In this document: in pieces, positions 32,453-40,461 of the stretch | Position numbering within the stretch: position 1 is the stretch's first letter | How the letters are laid out: each line of letters begins with the position of its first letter | NCBI RefSeq assembly: GCF_036226365.1 | Contig: NZ_CP108462.1 | Coordinates: 6,914,501 to 6,978,500, forward strand | Origin: Streptomyces sp. NBC_01262 | GTDB lineage: Bacteria; Actinomycetota; Actinomycetes; Streptomycetales; Streptomycetaceae | Reading direction: 5' to 3' | DNA: 64,000 nt | Notes under the pieces: generated by a model | Told to the model about the DNA's origin: nothing | Database searches by the model: none | Seen by the model: the letters and a program-made list of their open reading frames with translations, nothing else | Position numbers and translations under genes: made by a program

Positions 32453-34105
32453 TCAAGCGGCGAAGGTGAACCAGTGGATGTTGACGAAGTCGGCGGGCTG
32501 TCCGCTGGCGAAGGTCAGATAGACGGTGTGGACGCCGGTGACCTTGCTGATGTTCGCCGGTACGGTCACCCAGCTCTGCCAGCCGCCGGTGGCGGCGAGG
32601 GAGAAGCTGCCGACCGGGGTGGCCGTGGGACTGTCGAGCGCGACCTGGACCAGGCCGCTGATGTTGGCGGCCGCTCCCGAGGCGACGCGGGCGATGAACT
32701 GGGTCGCGCCGCCGCTGCCGAAGTCGAGGTTGGCGTAGCCGAGCCAGTCCCCGTTCGCGATGTACCCCACGTCGTAGCCGCCGCCCGTGTCGGTGGTGGT
32801 CTCGGTCGTCGTACCGGACTGGGTGGTGAAAGAGGCCGCCTGGATGGTGGAGAAGGCGCTGCCCGAGCCGGACGGCGGGGTCGTGCCGCCGCTGCCGTGG
32901 ACGGCGCCGAGGGTGACGGTCAGCAGGGTGGGGTCGCCGGCGGTGACGAAGCCGGACTGGTCGGCGCCGCCGTTCGGGGTGACGTCGTCGTAGGGGAAGG
33001 CGTAGCCGCGTCCGTCCGAGGCGGTGGAGTGCACGAGCCGTGCGTAGTGGTTGGTCGGTGAGGTCGTGTAGTACGTGGCGGGGTTCTCTCCGTCGGGCTG
33101 GTTGGCGTTGGACAGCAGCGTGCTGCGGTTGAGGGCGGCGCTGATACGTGCGGTGAGGGCGCCCATCTCGGCGGAGGAGACATTGAAGGGGCCGGAGTTG
33201 CAGCTGAAGATGTCGGCGCTGGACGGCTTGGAGAAGGTTCCGACGCCCGGGAAGGTGAGCAGACCGCCGGACACCGTCCCGGTGACGGTCCCCCAGGACG
33301 CCTGGGTGTCGACGGTCAGGGGGGTGGACGCGTACTTCGACCAGACCTGGTCCAGGTAGGTGGAGTAATACCCGGAGAACAGCGAGGAGTTGCGCACGAT
33401 GCCGGCCGTGGGGCTCAGGGCCCGCAGGTTCTGGCCGCCCGAGGTGACGATCAGTTGGTCCCAGCCCTGGCCGTCGGCGGCGTGCTGGGCGGTCAGCCCG
33501 GAGCAGATGGTGTCCAGGCCGCCGGCCGGCAGACCCGCCACGCTCTGGGTGCCGCTCGCGGTGGTGGTCAGCCGCAGTGCGATGGGCATGGCCGCGAAGT
33601 CGACGGCGCTGATGTTCGCGTAGAGCACCGAGCTGTTGAAGGTGAACTCGCAGAAGTCCCACTGGGTGTTGATGTTCGGGTCGGAGGAGTTGGTCACCGA
33701 GGGCTCGACAAGGGCGGGGCCCGGGTTGAGCAGGAACGTCAGCTTCTGGCCGACGGAGAACCAGAGCCGCCCGCCCGCTATGCGCGGGATCGTGAGCCGC
33801 TTGGCGGCGGCTCCCGAGGCGTTCAGCGGGACCGCGCAGTCCACCGCGAGGGGCGTGCCGACGGAGGACGGGGAGGACGGGTAGTACGGGGTCGAGCCGT
33901 CGGCCCGCAGCAGGTACCAGGCGTTGCCGTTGTCGATGGCCAGGCCGGTGACATACGCGTAGACGGTGTTGGAGCCGGTGTTGTTCTGTACGTCGATGCT
34001 GAGCGTCGACGCGGTCGCGGAGGCGCGACCGGCCGAGCTCAGGAGGAGCCCGGGGGCGGCGAGCGCGGCGGCGGTTGTGGTGAGGAACTTCCTGCGGGGC
34101 AGCAT
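32453..34105 (-). CDS. Tat-exported GH64 beta-1,3-glucanase with CBM6-like module
   Basis: The enzyme is 550 residues from ATG 34105 behind AAAGGAG. The signal PRRKFLTTTAAALAAPG is twin-arginine type. The GH64 domain (~35-405) follows: LSIDVQNNTGSNTVYAYVTG, QWDFCEFTF, TYLDQVWSKYASTPL, and PSSADIFSCNSGPF with the conserved Asp/Cys region. A Gly/Ser linker leads to a CBM6-type beta-sandwich (~430-550: GGYDVGYIANGDWLGYANLDFG). GH64 enzymes release laminaripentaose from beta-1,3-glucan of fungal walls. The gene lies upstream of the NPP1 gene on the same strand but with a 185-base gap. Confidence 0.9.
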   Translation of the reverse strand: MLPRRKFLTTTAAALAAPGLLLSSAGRASATASTLSIDVQNNTGSNTVYAYVTGLAIDNGNAWYLLRADGSTPYYPSSPSSVGTPLAVDCAVPLNASGAAAKRLTIPRIAGGRLWFSVGQKLTFLLNPGPALVEPSVTNSSDPNINTQWDFCEFTFNSSVLYANISAVDFAAMPIALRLTTTASGTQSVAGLPAGGLDTICSGLTAQHAADGQGWDQLIVTSGGQNLRALSPTAGIVRNSSLFSGYYSTYLDQVWSKYASTPLTVDTQASWGTVTGTVSGGLLTFPGVGTFSKPSSADIFSCNSGPFNVSSAEMGALTARISAALNRSTLLSNANQPDGENPATYYTTSPTNHYARLVHSTASDGRGYAFPYDDVTPNGGADQSGFVTAGDPTLLTVTLGAVHGSGGTTPPSGSGSAFSTIQAASFTTQSGTTTETTTDTGGGYDVGYIANGDWLGYANLDFGSGGATQFIARVASGAAANISGLVQVALDSPTATPVGSFSLAATGGWQSWVTVPANISKVTGVHTVYLTFASGQPADFVNIHWFTFAA

Positions 34106-34191
34106 GGGTTGATCTCCTTTGCTCCGTCTTGCCGCACGTGCCGGAGACATCCGTGGCCTGGTCGGCGAGGCAGGTGGGGGGAAGCAGGAGG

Positions 34192-34236
34192 GGCGGACCG
34201 CCCTGCCCGGAGGGCATGCTGGGCGGGCGGTCCGCC
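34192..34236 (-). terminator. Large hairpin upstream of GH64, probably terminator of the remnant gene
   Basis: GGCGGACCGCCCTGCCC at 34192-34208 pairs with GGGCGGGCGGTCCGCC ending at 34236, with one bulged base. On the minus strand it follows the stop of the truncated gene at 34339, so it looks like that gene's old terminator. If transcription of GH64 starts further upstream, the hairpin would lie in its leader. Confidence 0.5.
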
Positions 34237-34289
34237 GTCGTTCCGATCAGCTGGGCACCCGGATCGAGAGTAGTACGGCCCGGCCTATT

Positions 34290-34299
34290 GGTATAGACC
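34290..34299. promoter_or_regulatory. Possible dre-like (DasR) site
   Basis: GGTATAGACC differs from the dre core GGTCTAGACC at one base and is flanked by TATT and TGGC. It lies 185 bases upstream of the GH64 start, on the far side of the 34192-34236 hairpin. A role in GH64 control is therefore uncertain. Confidence 0.35.
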
Positions 34300-34338
34300 T
34301 GGCACGCTTTCCGGTCCCGGCGCCCAGGCGTCGGGTGG

Positions 34339-34561
34339 TCACCGGTAGGTGGGCGCCGTGGAGTTGACGAACGAAACCGCCCATTCGCGGCCCGTCACCT
34401 GGCCACGGAAGGAGCCGGCGGCGGGGCCGATCCGCACGGTGTGCTGGAGGGTGACCTTGGTCAGGGAGTTCCGGTCGTTGCCGGTGACATCGTCGGTCCG
34501 GGTGGGCACGATGCCGCCGGCCCTGATGCCTCGTCGGGCAGTTTGTAGGTCTGCTTGGTCT
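34339..34561 (-). pseudogene. 3' remnant of a gene of unknown family
   Basis: The minus strand encodes a coding-like C-terminus ending NSLTKVTLQHTVRIGPAAG and REWAVSFVNSTAPTYR before a stop at 34339. Upstream the sense continues in another frame as KQTYKLPDEA, so there is probably a frameshift near 34530. Coding sense then ends abruptly where a LacI remnant on the opposite strand begins (~34561). The 5' part is missing and the family is not recognised. Confidence 0.5.
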
Positions 34562-34839
34562 GCTACGGCCGGATGGACGGTGTCAACGCGATGGCCACCC
34601 TGCTGGACCGCGGCGAACGACCCGACGCGGTCTTCGCCTACAACGACCTGATCGCCCTCGGGGCGATACGCACCCTGACCATCTCGCCCGACAAGCAGGC
34701 CATCGCCCGACTCGCCGTCGACGCCCTGGTCCAGCGGCTGCCCCCTTCCCCGTCCGCCCCGCCCACCCCCGAACCCCGCCGTACCAGGCCCGGATTCCGT
34801 CTGGCCGTCCGCGAGTCCACCGCTCGCCGCACGCCCTGA
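34562..34839 (+). pseudogene. LacI-family regulator remnant (C-terminal part with internal deletion)
   Basis: The fragment begins YGRMDGVNAMATLL, continues ERPDAVFAYNDLIALGAIRTL and then jumps directly to TISPDKQAIARLAVDALVQRL and PGFRLAVREST. In LacI regulators about 30 residues, including the VPEDVAVVGFDD strand, separate those last two blocks. Here they are lost in frame. The DNA-binding N-terminus is also missing. This is a decayed regulator, probably formerly divergent from the gene whose 3' end remains at 34339-34561. Confidence 0.75.
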
Positions 34840-35016
34840 ACCCGATCGCCCTTTGTGGGCAGACGTTCCGCAGGGCGCGCGAAGCGAGACAAGGACCAGT
34901 CCACTTTGTCGTGACTGGCTCTGTCCTGGCCGTGCGGGCGCCGTTGGGATTGGACCTGTTTCCGCCGACGGGTGGGACGCGCGGAATCCGCCGCAGCCGC
35001 TACTGAGAGGTTCTCG

Positions 35017-35865
35017 ATGACGATGCCGCGCGCACGGTCGTTCGTGCAGGTCGATGTGTTTTTCACGAGCCCCTATTCCGGCAATCCGGTCGCGGTCGTT
35101 CTGGACGGGACGGACCTGAGTGATGAGCAGATGCAGAGCCTGGCGCGTTGGACGAACCTGTCCGAGACCACGTTCGTGCTGCCCTCCACCGTCCCGGAGG
35201 CGGACTACCGGCTGCGGATCTTCACTCCGCGCAGCGAGCTGCCGTTCGCCGGGCACCCCACCCTCGGTTCGGCGCGCGCGTGGCTGGACGGTGGCGGCAT
35301 GCCGCAGTACGGCGACCGGGTCGTGCAGGAGTGCGCCGCCGGCCTGGTCACCGTGCGCCGTGGCGAGGGCACTCTGTCCTTTGCCGCCCCTCCCCGTGTG
35401 CGCGACGGCGCGCTCGACGACGAGTATCTGAACCGGATCGTGGCCGCGTTCGGCATCACGCGCGACCGTGTCCTCGCCCACCAGTGGGTCGACAACGGAC
35501 CCGGCTGGGCCGTGGTCCGGTTGTCGACGGCCGAGGAGGTCCTCGCACTCGAACCCGATCTCTCCCTCATCCCGGACGCGATGGTCGGCGCGATCGGGGC
35601 CCACCCCCACGGATCCCCGCACCGCTTCGAGATGCGCACCTTCGCCCCTGGCGCCGGCGTGCCCGAGGACCCCGCGTGCGGCAGCATGAACGCCGCTGTC
35701 GGTCAGTGGCTCACCTCCACCGGCGCCGCGCCCTCCTCCTACCGGGTCTCCCAGGGCGCGAGACTGGGACGGGCGGCGAGCATCGAGATCACCGCCGACG
35801 CAGACGGCACCGTCTGGGTCAGCGGCGCCGCCACCGTCTGCGTCCGCGGCACCATCACTGTCTGA
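35017..35865 (+). CDS. PhzF-family isomerase/epimerase-like protein
   Basis: The protein is 282 residues from ATG 35017 behind GAGAGG. It has the duplicated DapF-like fold of the PhzF family: FVQVDVFFTSPYSGNPVAVVLDG at the N-terminus, the conserved Glu in NLSETTFVLP (~residue 47), FTPRSELPFAGHPTLGSA (~70), and the second-half motif GVPEDPACGSMNAAVG (~213). Family members catalyse proton shifts in varied metabolites; most have unknown substrates. It stands alone and converges on the AsnC-type regulator gene. Confidence 0.88.
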   Translation: MTMPRARSFVQVDVFFTSPYSGNPVAVVLDGTDLSDEQMQSLARWTNLSETTFVLPSTVPEADYRLRIFTPRSELPFAGHPTLGSARAWLDGGGMPQYGDRVVQECAAGLVTVRRGEGTLSFAAPPRVRDGALDDEYLNRIVAAFGITRDRVLAHQWVDNGPGWAVVRLSTAEEVLALEPDLSLIPDAMVGAIGAHPHGSPHRFEMRTFAPGAGVPEDPACGSMNAAVGQWLTSTGAAPSSYRVSQGARLGRAASIEITADADGTVWVSGAATVCVRGTITV

Positions 35866-35874
35866 CCGCCCCCG

Positions 35875-36318
35875 TCATGTGGTGTCGGGGGAGAGCGTCT
35901 TCATGCTGACGTAGCTGGTCACCGTGGCCACGCCGGGCAGGCCGGCCAACTGGTTGGCGTGGAAGTTCTCGTAGGCGGGCAGGTCGGCCACCTCGACCTG
36001 GAGCAGATAGTCGAAGTTGCCGGTGATGTGGTGGCTGTGGACCACCTCGGGCAGCCGGGTGACCGCGCGTTCGAACGCGACCACGTCCGCGCGGGTGTGC
36101 CGCATCAGCCGCACACCGGCGAACACCCGCAGGCCGCGTCCGACCGCGGCGGGATCGATCAGCGCCCGGTAACCGCGGATGACCCCGGCTTCCTCCAGCT
36201 GACGCACGCGCCGCAGGCAAGGCGACGGCGACAGCCCGACCCGGGCGGCGAGCTCGTTGTTGTTGATGCGGCCGTGCTGTTCGAGCACGACCAGAATCGA
36301 CCGGTCTACCTCATCCAT
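35875..36318 (-). CDS. Lrp/AsnC-family transcriptional regulator
   Basis: This 147-residue protein has an N-terminal winged HTH (residues ~3-55: DRSILVVLEQHGRINNNELAARVGLSPSPCLRRVRQLEEAGVI) and a C-terminal RAM/AsnC ligand domain (residues ~66-140, VVHSHHITGNFDYLLQVEV). It is divergent from a PLP-dependent sulfur amino acid lyase gene across 153 bases, and is the likely regulator of that gene in response to an amino acid. Confidence 0.92.
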   Translation of the reverse strand: MDEVDRSILVVLEQHGRINNNELAARVGLSPSPCLRRVRQLEEAGVIRGYRALIDPAAVGRGLRVFAGVRLMRHTRADVVAFERAVTRLPEVVHSHHITGNFDYLLQVEVADLPAYENFHANQLAGLPGVATVTSYVSMKTLSPDTT

Positions 36319-36330
36319 AAAGGCAGATTA

Positions 36331-36390
36331 TTGCTCCCAAGGCTTGGCTACCACAATCGCGCGCCTACTGTGCGCGCAATTTGCTGCCAA
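36331..36390. promoter_or_regulatory. Direct repeats TTGCTSCCAA in the AsnC/lyase divergent promoter
   Basis: TTGCTCCCAA at 36331-36340 and TTGCTGCCAA at 36381-36390 have start points 50 bases apart in the divergent region. Lrp/AsnC proteins bind spaced repeats cooperatively, so these are candidate half-sites; no binding is shown. Confidence 0.4.
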
Positions 36391-36471
36391 AGTTGCTGAG
36401 ATCCGGTCGCATCGGAGCGCCGGTCGGCCACGCTTCATGGCGTCGCACCGACGATCCACGGAAGGGCAGCC

Positions 36472-37647
36472 ATGCCGGGCAAGAGCACCATCACCGTCCA
36501 CGCCGATCGCGAAGTCCATCCCAGCCGTGCCGTGGCACCGCCCATCTACCAGACGGCGGCGTTCTCGGCCGAGGACGCGGAGACGTTCGCGCAGGGCGCC
36601 GTCGAGCCGCGGGGCAAGGACTTCTACACCCGCTTCGGCAACCCGAACCACGCACAGGTCGCAGCCGTCGTCGCAGAACTGGAGAACACCGAGGCGGCCA
36701 TGGTCACCGCGTCCGGGATGGCCGCGCTCACCACGGCCGTGCTGGCACTGGTGTCCGCCGGTGACCACGTCATCGGGCAGAAGTCCACCTACGGGGGCAC
36801 GGCGTCGGTGCTGCTGAACCTGCTGCCGCGCCTCGGTGTGTCGACCACCCTGGTGGACCAGACCGACCCGGAGGCGTTCGCGAAGGCACTGACCCCGCGG
36901 ACCCGCCTGATCCTGGTGGAATCCCCCAGCAATCCGCTGCTGCAGATCACCGACCTGCGCGCTGTCGCGGACCTGGCCCGCGCGCACAACGTACTGACCA
37001 TGGCGGACAACACCTTCGCCACTCCGCTGAACCAGCGCCCGGTGGACTTCGGCATCGATCTGGTCTGGCACAGCGCGACCAAGTACCTCAACGGCCATTC
37101 GGACGTCTCCGCCGGAGTGCTGGCCGGGCCGGCGGAGATCCTGGACCGGATATGGGACGTCGGCCTGCTCACCGGTGCCACGCTCGGCCCGATCGACGCG
37201 TGGCTGCTGCTGCGCGGCATGCGCACCCTGCCGCTGCGGATGCCGCGGCACAACGCCAACGGCCTGGCGCTCGCGGAGGCGCTGAACGGGCATCCGGCGG
37301 TGGCGAAGGTGCACTACCCCGGTCTGGCGACCCACCCGCAGCACAAGCTGGCCGTCGGCCAGATGGGCGGTTTCGGCGGCGTGCTCGGCATCGAGTTCGC
37401 GGGCGGTTTCGAGACGGCCGACGCCTTCCTCGGCCGGCTGCGCTACCCCCGCCGGTCGGCCAGCCTCGGCGGCGTGGAGTCGCTGGCCGTGCATCCGGCG
37501 TCCATGTGGCGCGGAATGCTCAGCGAGGAACAGATCGCGGAATCGGTTCCGCTGGGCCTGGTCCGGCTGGCCGCGGGCACGGAGGACACGGCCGACCTGG
37601 TCGCCGACGCGCTCGCCGCGGCCGACGCGGTGGCTGCCACAACATGA
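36472..37647 (+). CDS. Cys/Met-metabolism PLP-dependent enzyme (methionine gamma-lyase / cystathionine gamma-lyase type)
   Basis: The enzyme is 391 residues from ATG 36472. The fold-type I motifs are YTRFGNPNHAQVAAVVAELE (~residue 45), ASGMAALTT (~82), DNTFATPLNQRP (~178) and the PLP-binding Lys in HSATKYLNGHSDVSAG (~203). It removes or exchanges groups at the gamma carbon of sulfur amino acids; the exact reaction needs biochemical data. It is followed 40 bases later by an amidohydrolase gene and is divergent from an AsnC-type regulator, suggesting amino-acid-responsive expression. Confidence 0.88.
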   Translation: MPGKSTITVHADREVHPSRAVAPPIYQTAAFSAEDAETFAQGAVEPRGKDFYTRFGNPNHAQVAAVVAELENTEAAMVTASGMAALTTAVLALVSAGDHVIGQKSTYGGTASVLLNLLPRLGVSTTLVDQTDPEAFAKALTPRTRLILVESPSNPLLQITDLRAVADLARAHNVLTMADNTFATPLNQRPVDFGIDLVWHSATKYLNGHSDVSAGVLAGPAEILDRIWDVGLLTGATLGPIDAWLLLRGMRTLPLRMPRHNANGLALAEALNGHPAVAKVHYPGLATHPQHKLAVGQMGGFGGVLGIEFAGGFETADAFLGRLRYPRRSASLGGVESLAVHPASMWRGMLSEEQIAESVPLGLVRLAAGTEDTADLVADALAAADAVAATT

Positions 37648-37687
37648 TCGTGAACCATCCGAAGGCGTCTGTGAAGGAGTTCATCCC

Positions 37688-38980
37688 ATGAAGATCCTGC
37701 TCACCGGCGGCACCGTGGTCAGCATGGACCCGGCTGTCGGCGATCTCGACCGCGGCGACGTGCTGATCGAGGACGGCGTGATCGTCGAGGTGGCCGAGCG
37801 CGTCGACGCGCCGGACGCCGAGGTGATCGACGCGACCGACCGGATCGTCATGCCCGGCTTCGTCGACAACCACCGCCACACCTGGCAGACCGCGTTCCGA
37901 GGCGTCGGCGCGGACTGGACGTTCCCCGAGTGGGCGGTGGCCATGCACGGCACGGTCAAGCCCCACTACCGGCCCGAGGACGTCTACGCGGGCACCCTGC
38001 TCGGCCGCCTGGAAGCCCTGCACTCCGGCGTGACCACGATGCTGGACTGGTACCACGTCGCGCAGAGCCACGAGCACGAGGACGCCGCCGTCGCCGCGCT
38101 GCGGGACGCGCCGGGGCGGTCGGTCTTCTGCCTCGGCGCCGGATGGGGCACCCCCGACCCCGTCGACGCCGACATCCGCCGCGTCCGCTCCGACCTGGCC
38201 GGCGACGGCCCGGTCACCATGGCGCTGGGGCTGCGCGGACCCGAGGCCACCGGCATGGACACCGTCGCCCGGGAGCTGAAGCTGGCGGCCGAACTCGGCC
38301 TGCGCACCAGCCTGCACGTCGAAGCCGCCGGGACGGTCGCCGATCTGCGCGAGCAGGGTCTGCTGCGGGACACCACCACGTTCGTGCACGCCAACGGAAT
38401 CAGCGACGAAGAGCTGCGGATGCTCGCCGACGCGGGCGGTTCGCTGTCGATCAGCCCCGACGTCGAGCTGAAGATGGGGTTCGGACCGCCCATCACCGGC
38501 CGGGCGCTGGCCGCCGGTCTGCGCCCGACGCTGTCCATCGACGACGTCCCGTCGGCCGGCGGCGACATGTTCTCCACGATGCGTACCGCCTTCGCCGTGC
38601 AGCGCGGCCTGGACGGCGGTCTGCGTTCCCGGGACCTGCTGGAGTTCGCCACCGTCGACGCCGCCCGGTCGTGCGGGCTCGACGCCCGAACGGGCAGCAT
38701 CACGCGCGGCAAGGACGCCGACGTCATCCTTCTGCGCACCGACGACCTGACCGTGTTCCCGGTCACCGATCCGGTCGCCACCATCGTCAGCGCCGGCCAT
38801 CCCGGCCTGGTGGACACCGTCCTCGTCGCCGGCCGGGTGGTCAAACGCGACGGCGTGCTGGTGGGCGTGGACCTGGCGGCGCTGAGGACCCGGCTGCTCG
38901 AATCACGCAACCGGATCGCGGCGGCGGCCGGCATTCCGCTCGACGGCACATGGCGCCCGGCAGCCAGGCTCGGCGGGTGA
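37688..38980 (+). CDS. Amidohydrolase-family deaminase/chlorohydrolase-like protein
   Basis: This 430-residue protein has the metal-dependent amidohydrolase pattern of the cytosine deaminase/TrzN/AtzA group. Motifs are MPGFVDNHRHTW (~residue 57, where DNHRH replaces the usual D-x-H-x-H), SLHVEAAG (~210), a metal His in HANG (~238) and SIDDVPSAGGDMF (~285). Such enzymes hydrolyse amino or halide groups from rings, or S-adenosylhomocysteine-like substrates. It lies 40 bases after the PLP lyase gene and is probably cotranscribed. Substrate is unknown. Confidence 0.85.
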   Translation: MKILLTGGTVVSMDPAVGDLDRGDVLIEDGVIVEVAERVDAPDAEVIDATDRIVMPGFVDNHRHTWQTAFRGVGADWTFPEWAVAMHGTVKPHYRPEDVYAGTLLGRLEALHSGVTTMLDWYHVAQSHEHEDAAVAALRDAPGRSVFCLGAGWGTPDPVDADIRRVRSDLAGDGPVTMALGLRGPEATGMDTVARELKLAAELGLRTSLHVEAAGTVADLREQGLLRDTTTFVHANGISDEELRMLADAGGSLSISPDVELKMGFGPPITGRALAAGLRPTLSIDDVPSAGGDMFSTMRTAFAVQRGLDGGLRSRDLLEFATVDAARSCGLDARTGSITRGKDADVILLRTDDLTVFPVTDPVATIVSAGHPGLVDTVLVAGRVVKRDGVLVGVDLAALRTRLLESRNRIAAAAGIPLDGTWRPAARLGG

Positions 38981-39038
38981 CGCGCGGCCGGTAGCGCCGG
39001 GGCATCACCCGCCGGGGCATCACCCGCGGGGGAGCGGC

Positions 39039-39674
39039 TCAGTGCTTGTTGACGGCCGAGGCCCAGTCGAAGTCCACGCCCATGTCGGAGTACATCTTCG
39101 AGTACCCGACGAAGCAGTTGAACTTCTCGACCTTGCCGTCGTGCAGGTACCAGAAGTCGGCGGTCGGCACGTCGACCTTCGCGCCGGTCGGCTTGACGGT
39201 GCCCGCCGGTGACTGCAGCGGCCCTTCGAACGTGCCCTGGATGGACAGCTCGATGCTGATCACGTCGCCGTTCACGGTGATGCGCTTGAGGTCACGGTGG
39301 ACGTTGGGGAAGAGGTTGGCCATGTAGGGCAGAACGGCACCGAGCGCCGCTCCCCGATAGGCCTGGCCGGCGACCATGTCGTTGAAGACGCCGTCCTCGG
39401 CGAAGCTGTTGACGAACGTGTCGACGTCCAGGCTCTTGCCCTCCGCCACGTGGTAGTCGCGCAGGACGATCGCGAGATTCTCCCTCTCGCGCTTGGTCAG
39501 GTGGCGGTCCGTCAGTGGCAGCTTCGCCAGGTCGCCAGGGGTCAGGTCCGCGTGTGCCGCCTTGCCGCTGGCGACGGGGCTTGCGGCCTGCGTCGGCGCG
39601 GCGGCGATGGAAAGACCACCCAGGACCGCTATCGCGGTCGCGGCGGTGATCGTCTTCCGGCTGAGCAGCTTCAT
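39039..39674 (-). CDS. Secreted SnoaL-like (NTF2 fold) protein
   Basis: The product is 211 residues from ATG 39674 behind GGAGGAA; the longer frame upstream is antisense to the TetR gene. A Sec signal (1-30, ending PTQAA) is followed by a linker and a SnoaL-like domain (~75-205: NLAIVLRDYHVAEGKSLDVDTFVNSFAEDGVFND, FWYLHDGKVEKFNCF). SnoaL-like folds include cyclases and small hydrolases, but exported members mostly have no known reaction. It is divergent from a TetR repressor with two shared operator-like palindromes between them. Confidence 0.85.
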   Translation of the reverse strand: MKLLSRKTITAATAIAVLGGLSIAAAPTQAASPVASGKAAHADLTPGDLAKLPLTDRHLTKRERENLAIVLRDYHVAEGKSLDVDTFVNSFAEDGVFNDMVAGQAYRGAALGAVLPYMANLFPNVHRDLKRITVNGDVISIELSIQGTFEGPLQSPAGTVKPTGAKVDVPTADFWYLHDGKVEKFNCFVGYSKMYSDMGVDFDWASAVNKH

Positions 39675-39702
39675 GTCGGTTCCTCCGGGTTCGGTCAATA
39701 AA

Positions 39703-39718
39703 TCAAACGCTCGCTTTA
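39703..39718. promoter_or_regulatory. Operator-like palindrome 1 between SnoaL-like and TetR genes
   Basis: TCAAACGCTCGCTTTA is an imperfect copy of TCAAGC-N4-GCTTGA, the perfect palindrome at 39743-39758. The two centres are 40 bases apart. It lies 29 bases upstream of the SnoaL-like start codon. Confidence 0.55.
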
Positions 39719-39742
39719 ATTTATGACCGGCTGTACAAGCTG

Positions 39743-39758
39743 TCAAGCGGATGCTTGA
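39743..39758. promoter_or_regulatory. Operator-like palindrome 2 next to the TetR start
   Basis: TCAAGCGGATGCTTGA is a perfect 6-4-6 palindrome ending nine bases before the TetR start codon. A TetR dimer bound here would block its own expression, and, with palindrome 1, that of the divergent gene. Confidence 0.65.
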
Positions 39759-39767
39759 ATACATGCC

Positions 39768-40415
39768 ATGGCACGGGTGGAACGGGTGGAAAAGACGGAT
39801 CTGCGCCGGGAGGCCGGGCAGCGCACGCGGGACGGCCTGCAGACGGCCGCCCTGGAGATGCTCGCGCAGCGAGGCCAGGAGGGCGTGACGCTCCGCGAGA
39901 TCACGGATCGCGCCGGAGCCAACGTCGCCGCGGTGAGTTACCACTACGGGTCGCTGAAGGCGCTGTGCGACTCGGCGATCGAGCACGCGCTGGAACGGTA
40001 TCTGGACGCGAAGATCCTGGAACTCGATGCCCTTGGCCCCACTGCGACGCTCCAGGAGCTGGCGGCGGCGTTCGCCCGGCCGATGGTGCGCGCGCTGGCG
40101 GCCGGTGGGCAGGACCTGGCCGTGATGAGGACCGTGGCGCGCGTCGGCATCGATCCGCCCCAGGGGTGGGACCGGCTGGACGGCAAGTTCGACCAGAGCC
40201 GCAGGGGAGCCCTGCGGGTGCTGACGGTGCACCTTCCCGAAGTCGACGAGCAGGAACTGATCTTCCGTACGCGATGCGCGGCCGGCCTGCTGAACTGGCT
40301 CGCGCTGGCACCCATCGGCGTCGAGCTGGCCGCCATGTCCGCCGAGCAGATCGAGCGGTGGCTGGTCCCCGTGGTGGCCGGCGCGTTCCGCGGGGACGCC
40401 GTCGTCGGCCGCTGA
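39768..40415 (+). CDS. TetR-family regulator
   Basis: This 215-residue protein has an N-terminal TetR HTH (residues ~18-64: GLQTAALEMLAQRGQEGVTLREITDRAGANVAAVSYHYGSLKAL) and an all-helical ligand domain. The leader is very short and has no clear ribosome-binding site, since a palindrome occupies that region. It is the likely repressor of the divergent secreted SnoaL-like protein and of itself. Confidence 0.9.
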   Translation: MARVERVEKTDLRREAGQRTRDGLQTAALEMLAQRGQEGVTLREITDRAGANVAAVSYHYGSLKALCDSAIEHALERYLDAKILELDALGPTATLQELAAAFARPMVRALAAGGQDLAVMRTVARVGIDPPQGWDRLDGKFDQSRRGALRVLTVHLPEVDEQELIFRTRCAAGLLNWLALAPIGVELAAMSAEQIERWLVPVVAGAFRGDAVVGR

Positions 40416-40461
40416 CAGCCGGCTTGGAAGGCTCTCCTTCGGCGGCCGACCACACCGCTGT

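Noticed and set aside
34562..35622. Extension of the minus-strand frame from the 34339 remnant across the LacI and PhzF region
   Set aside because: Only the last ~60 codons look coding. The rest is antisense to the LacI remnant and the PhzF gene.
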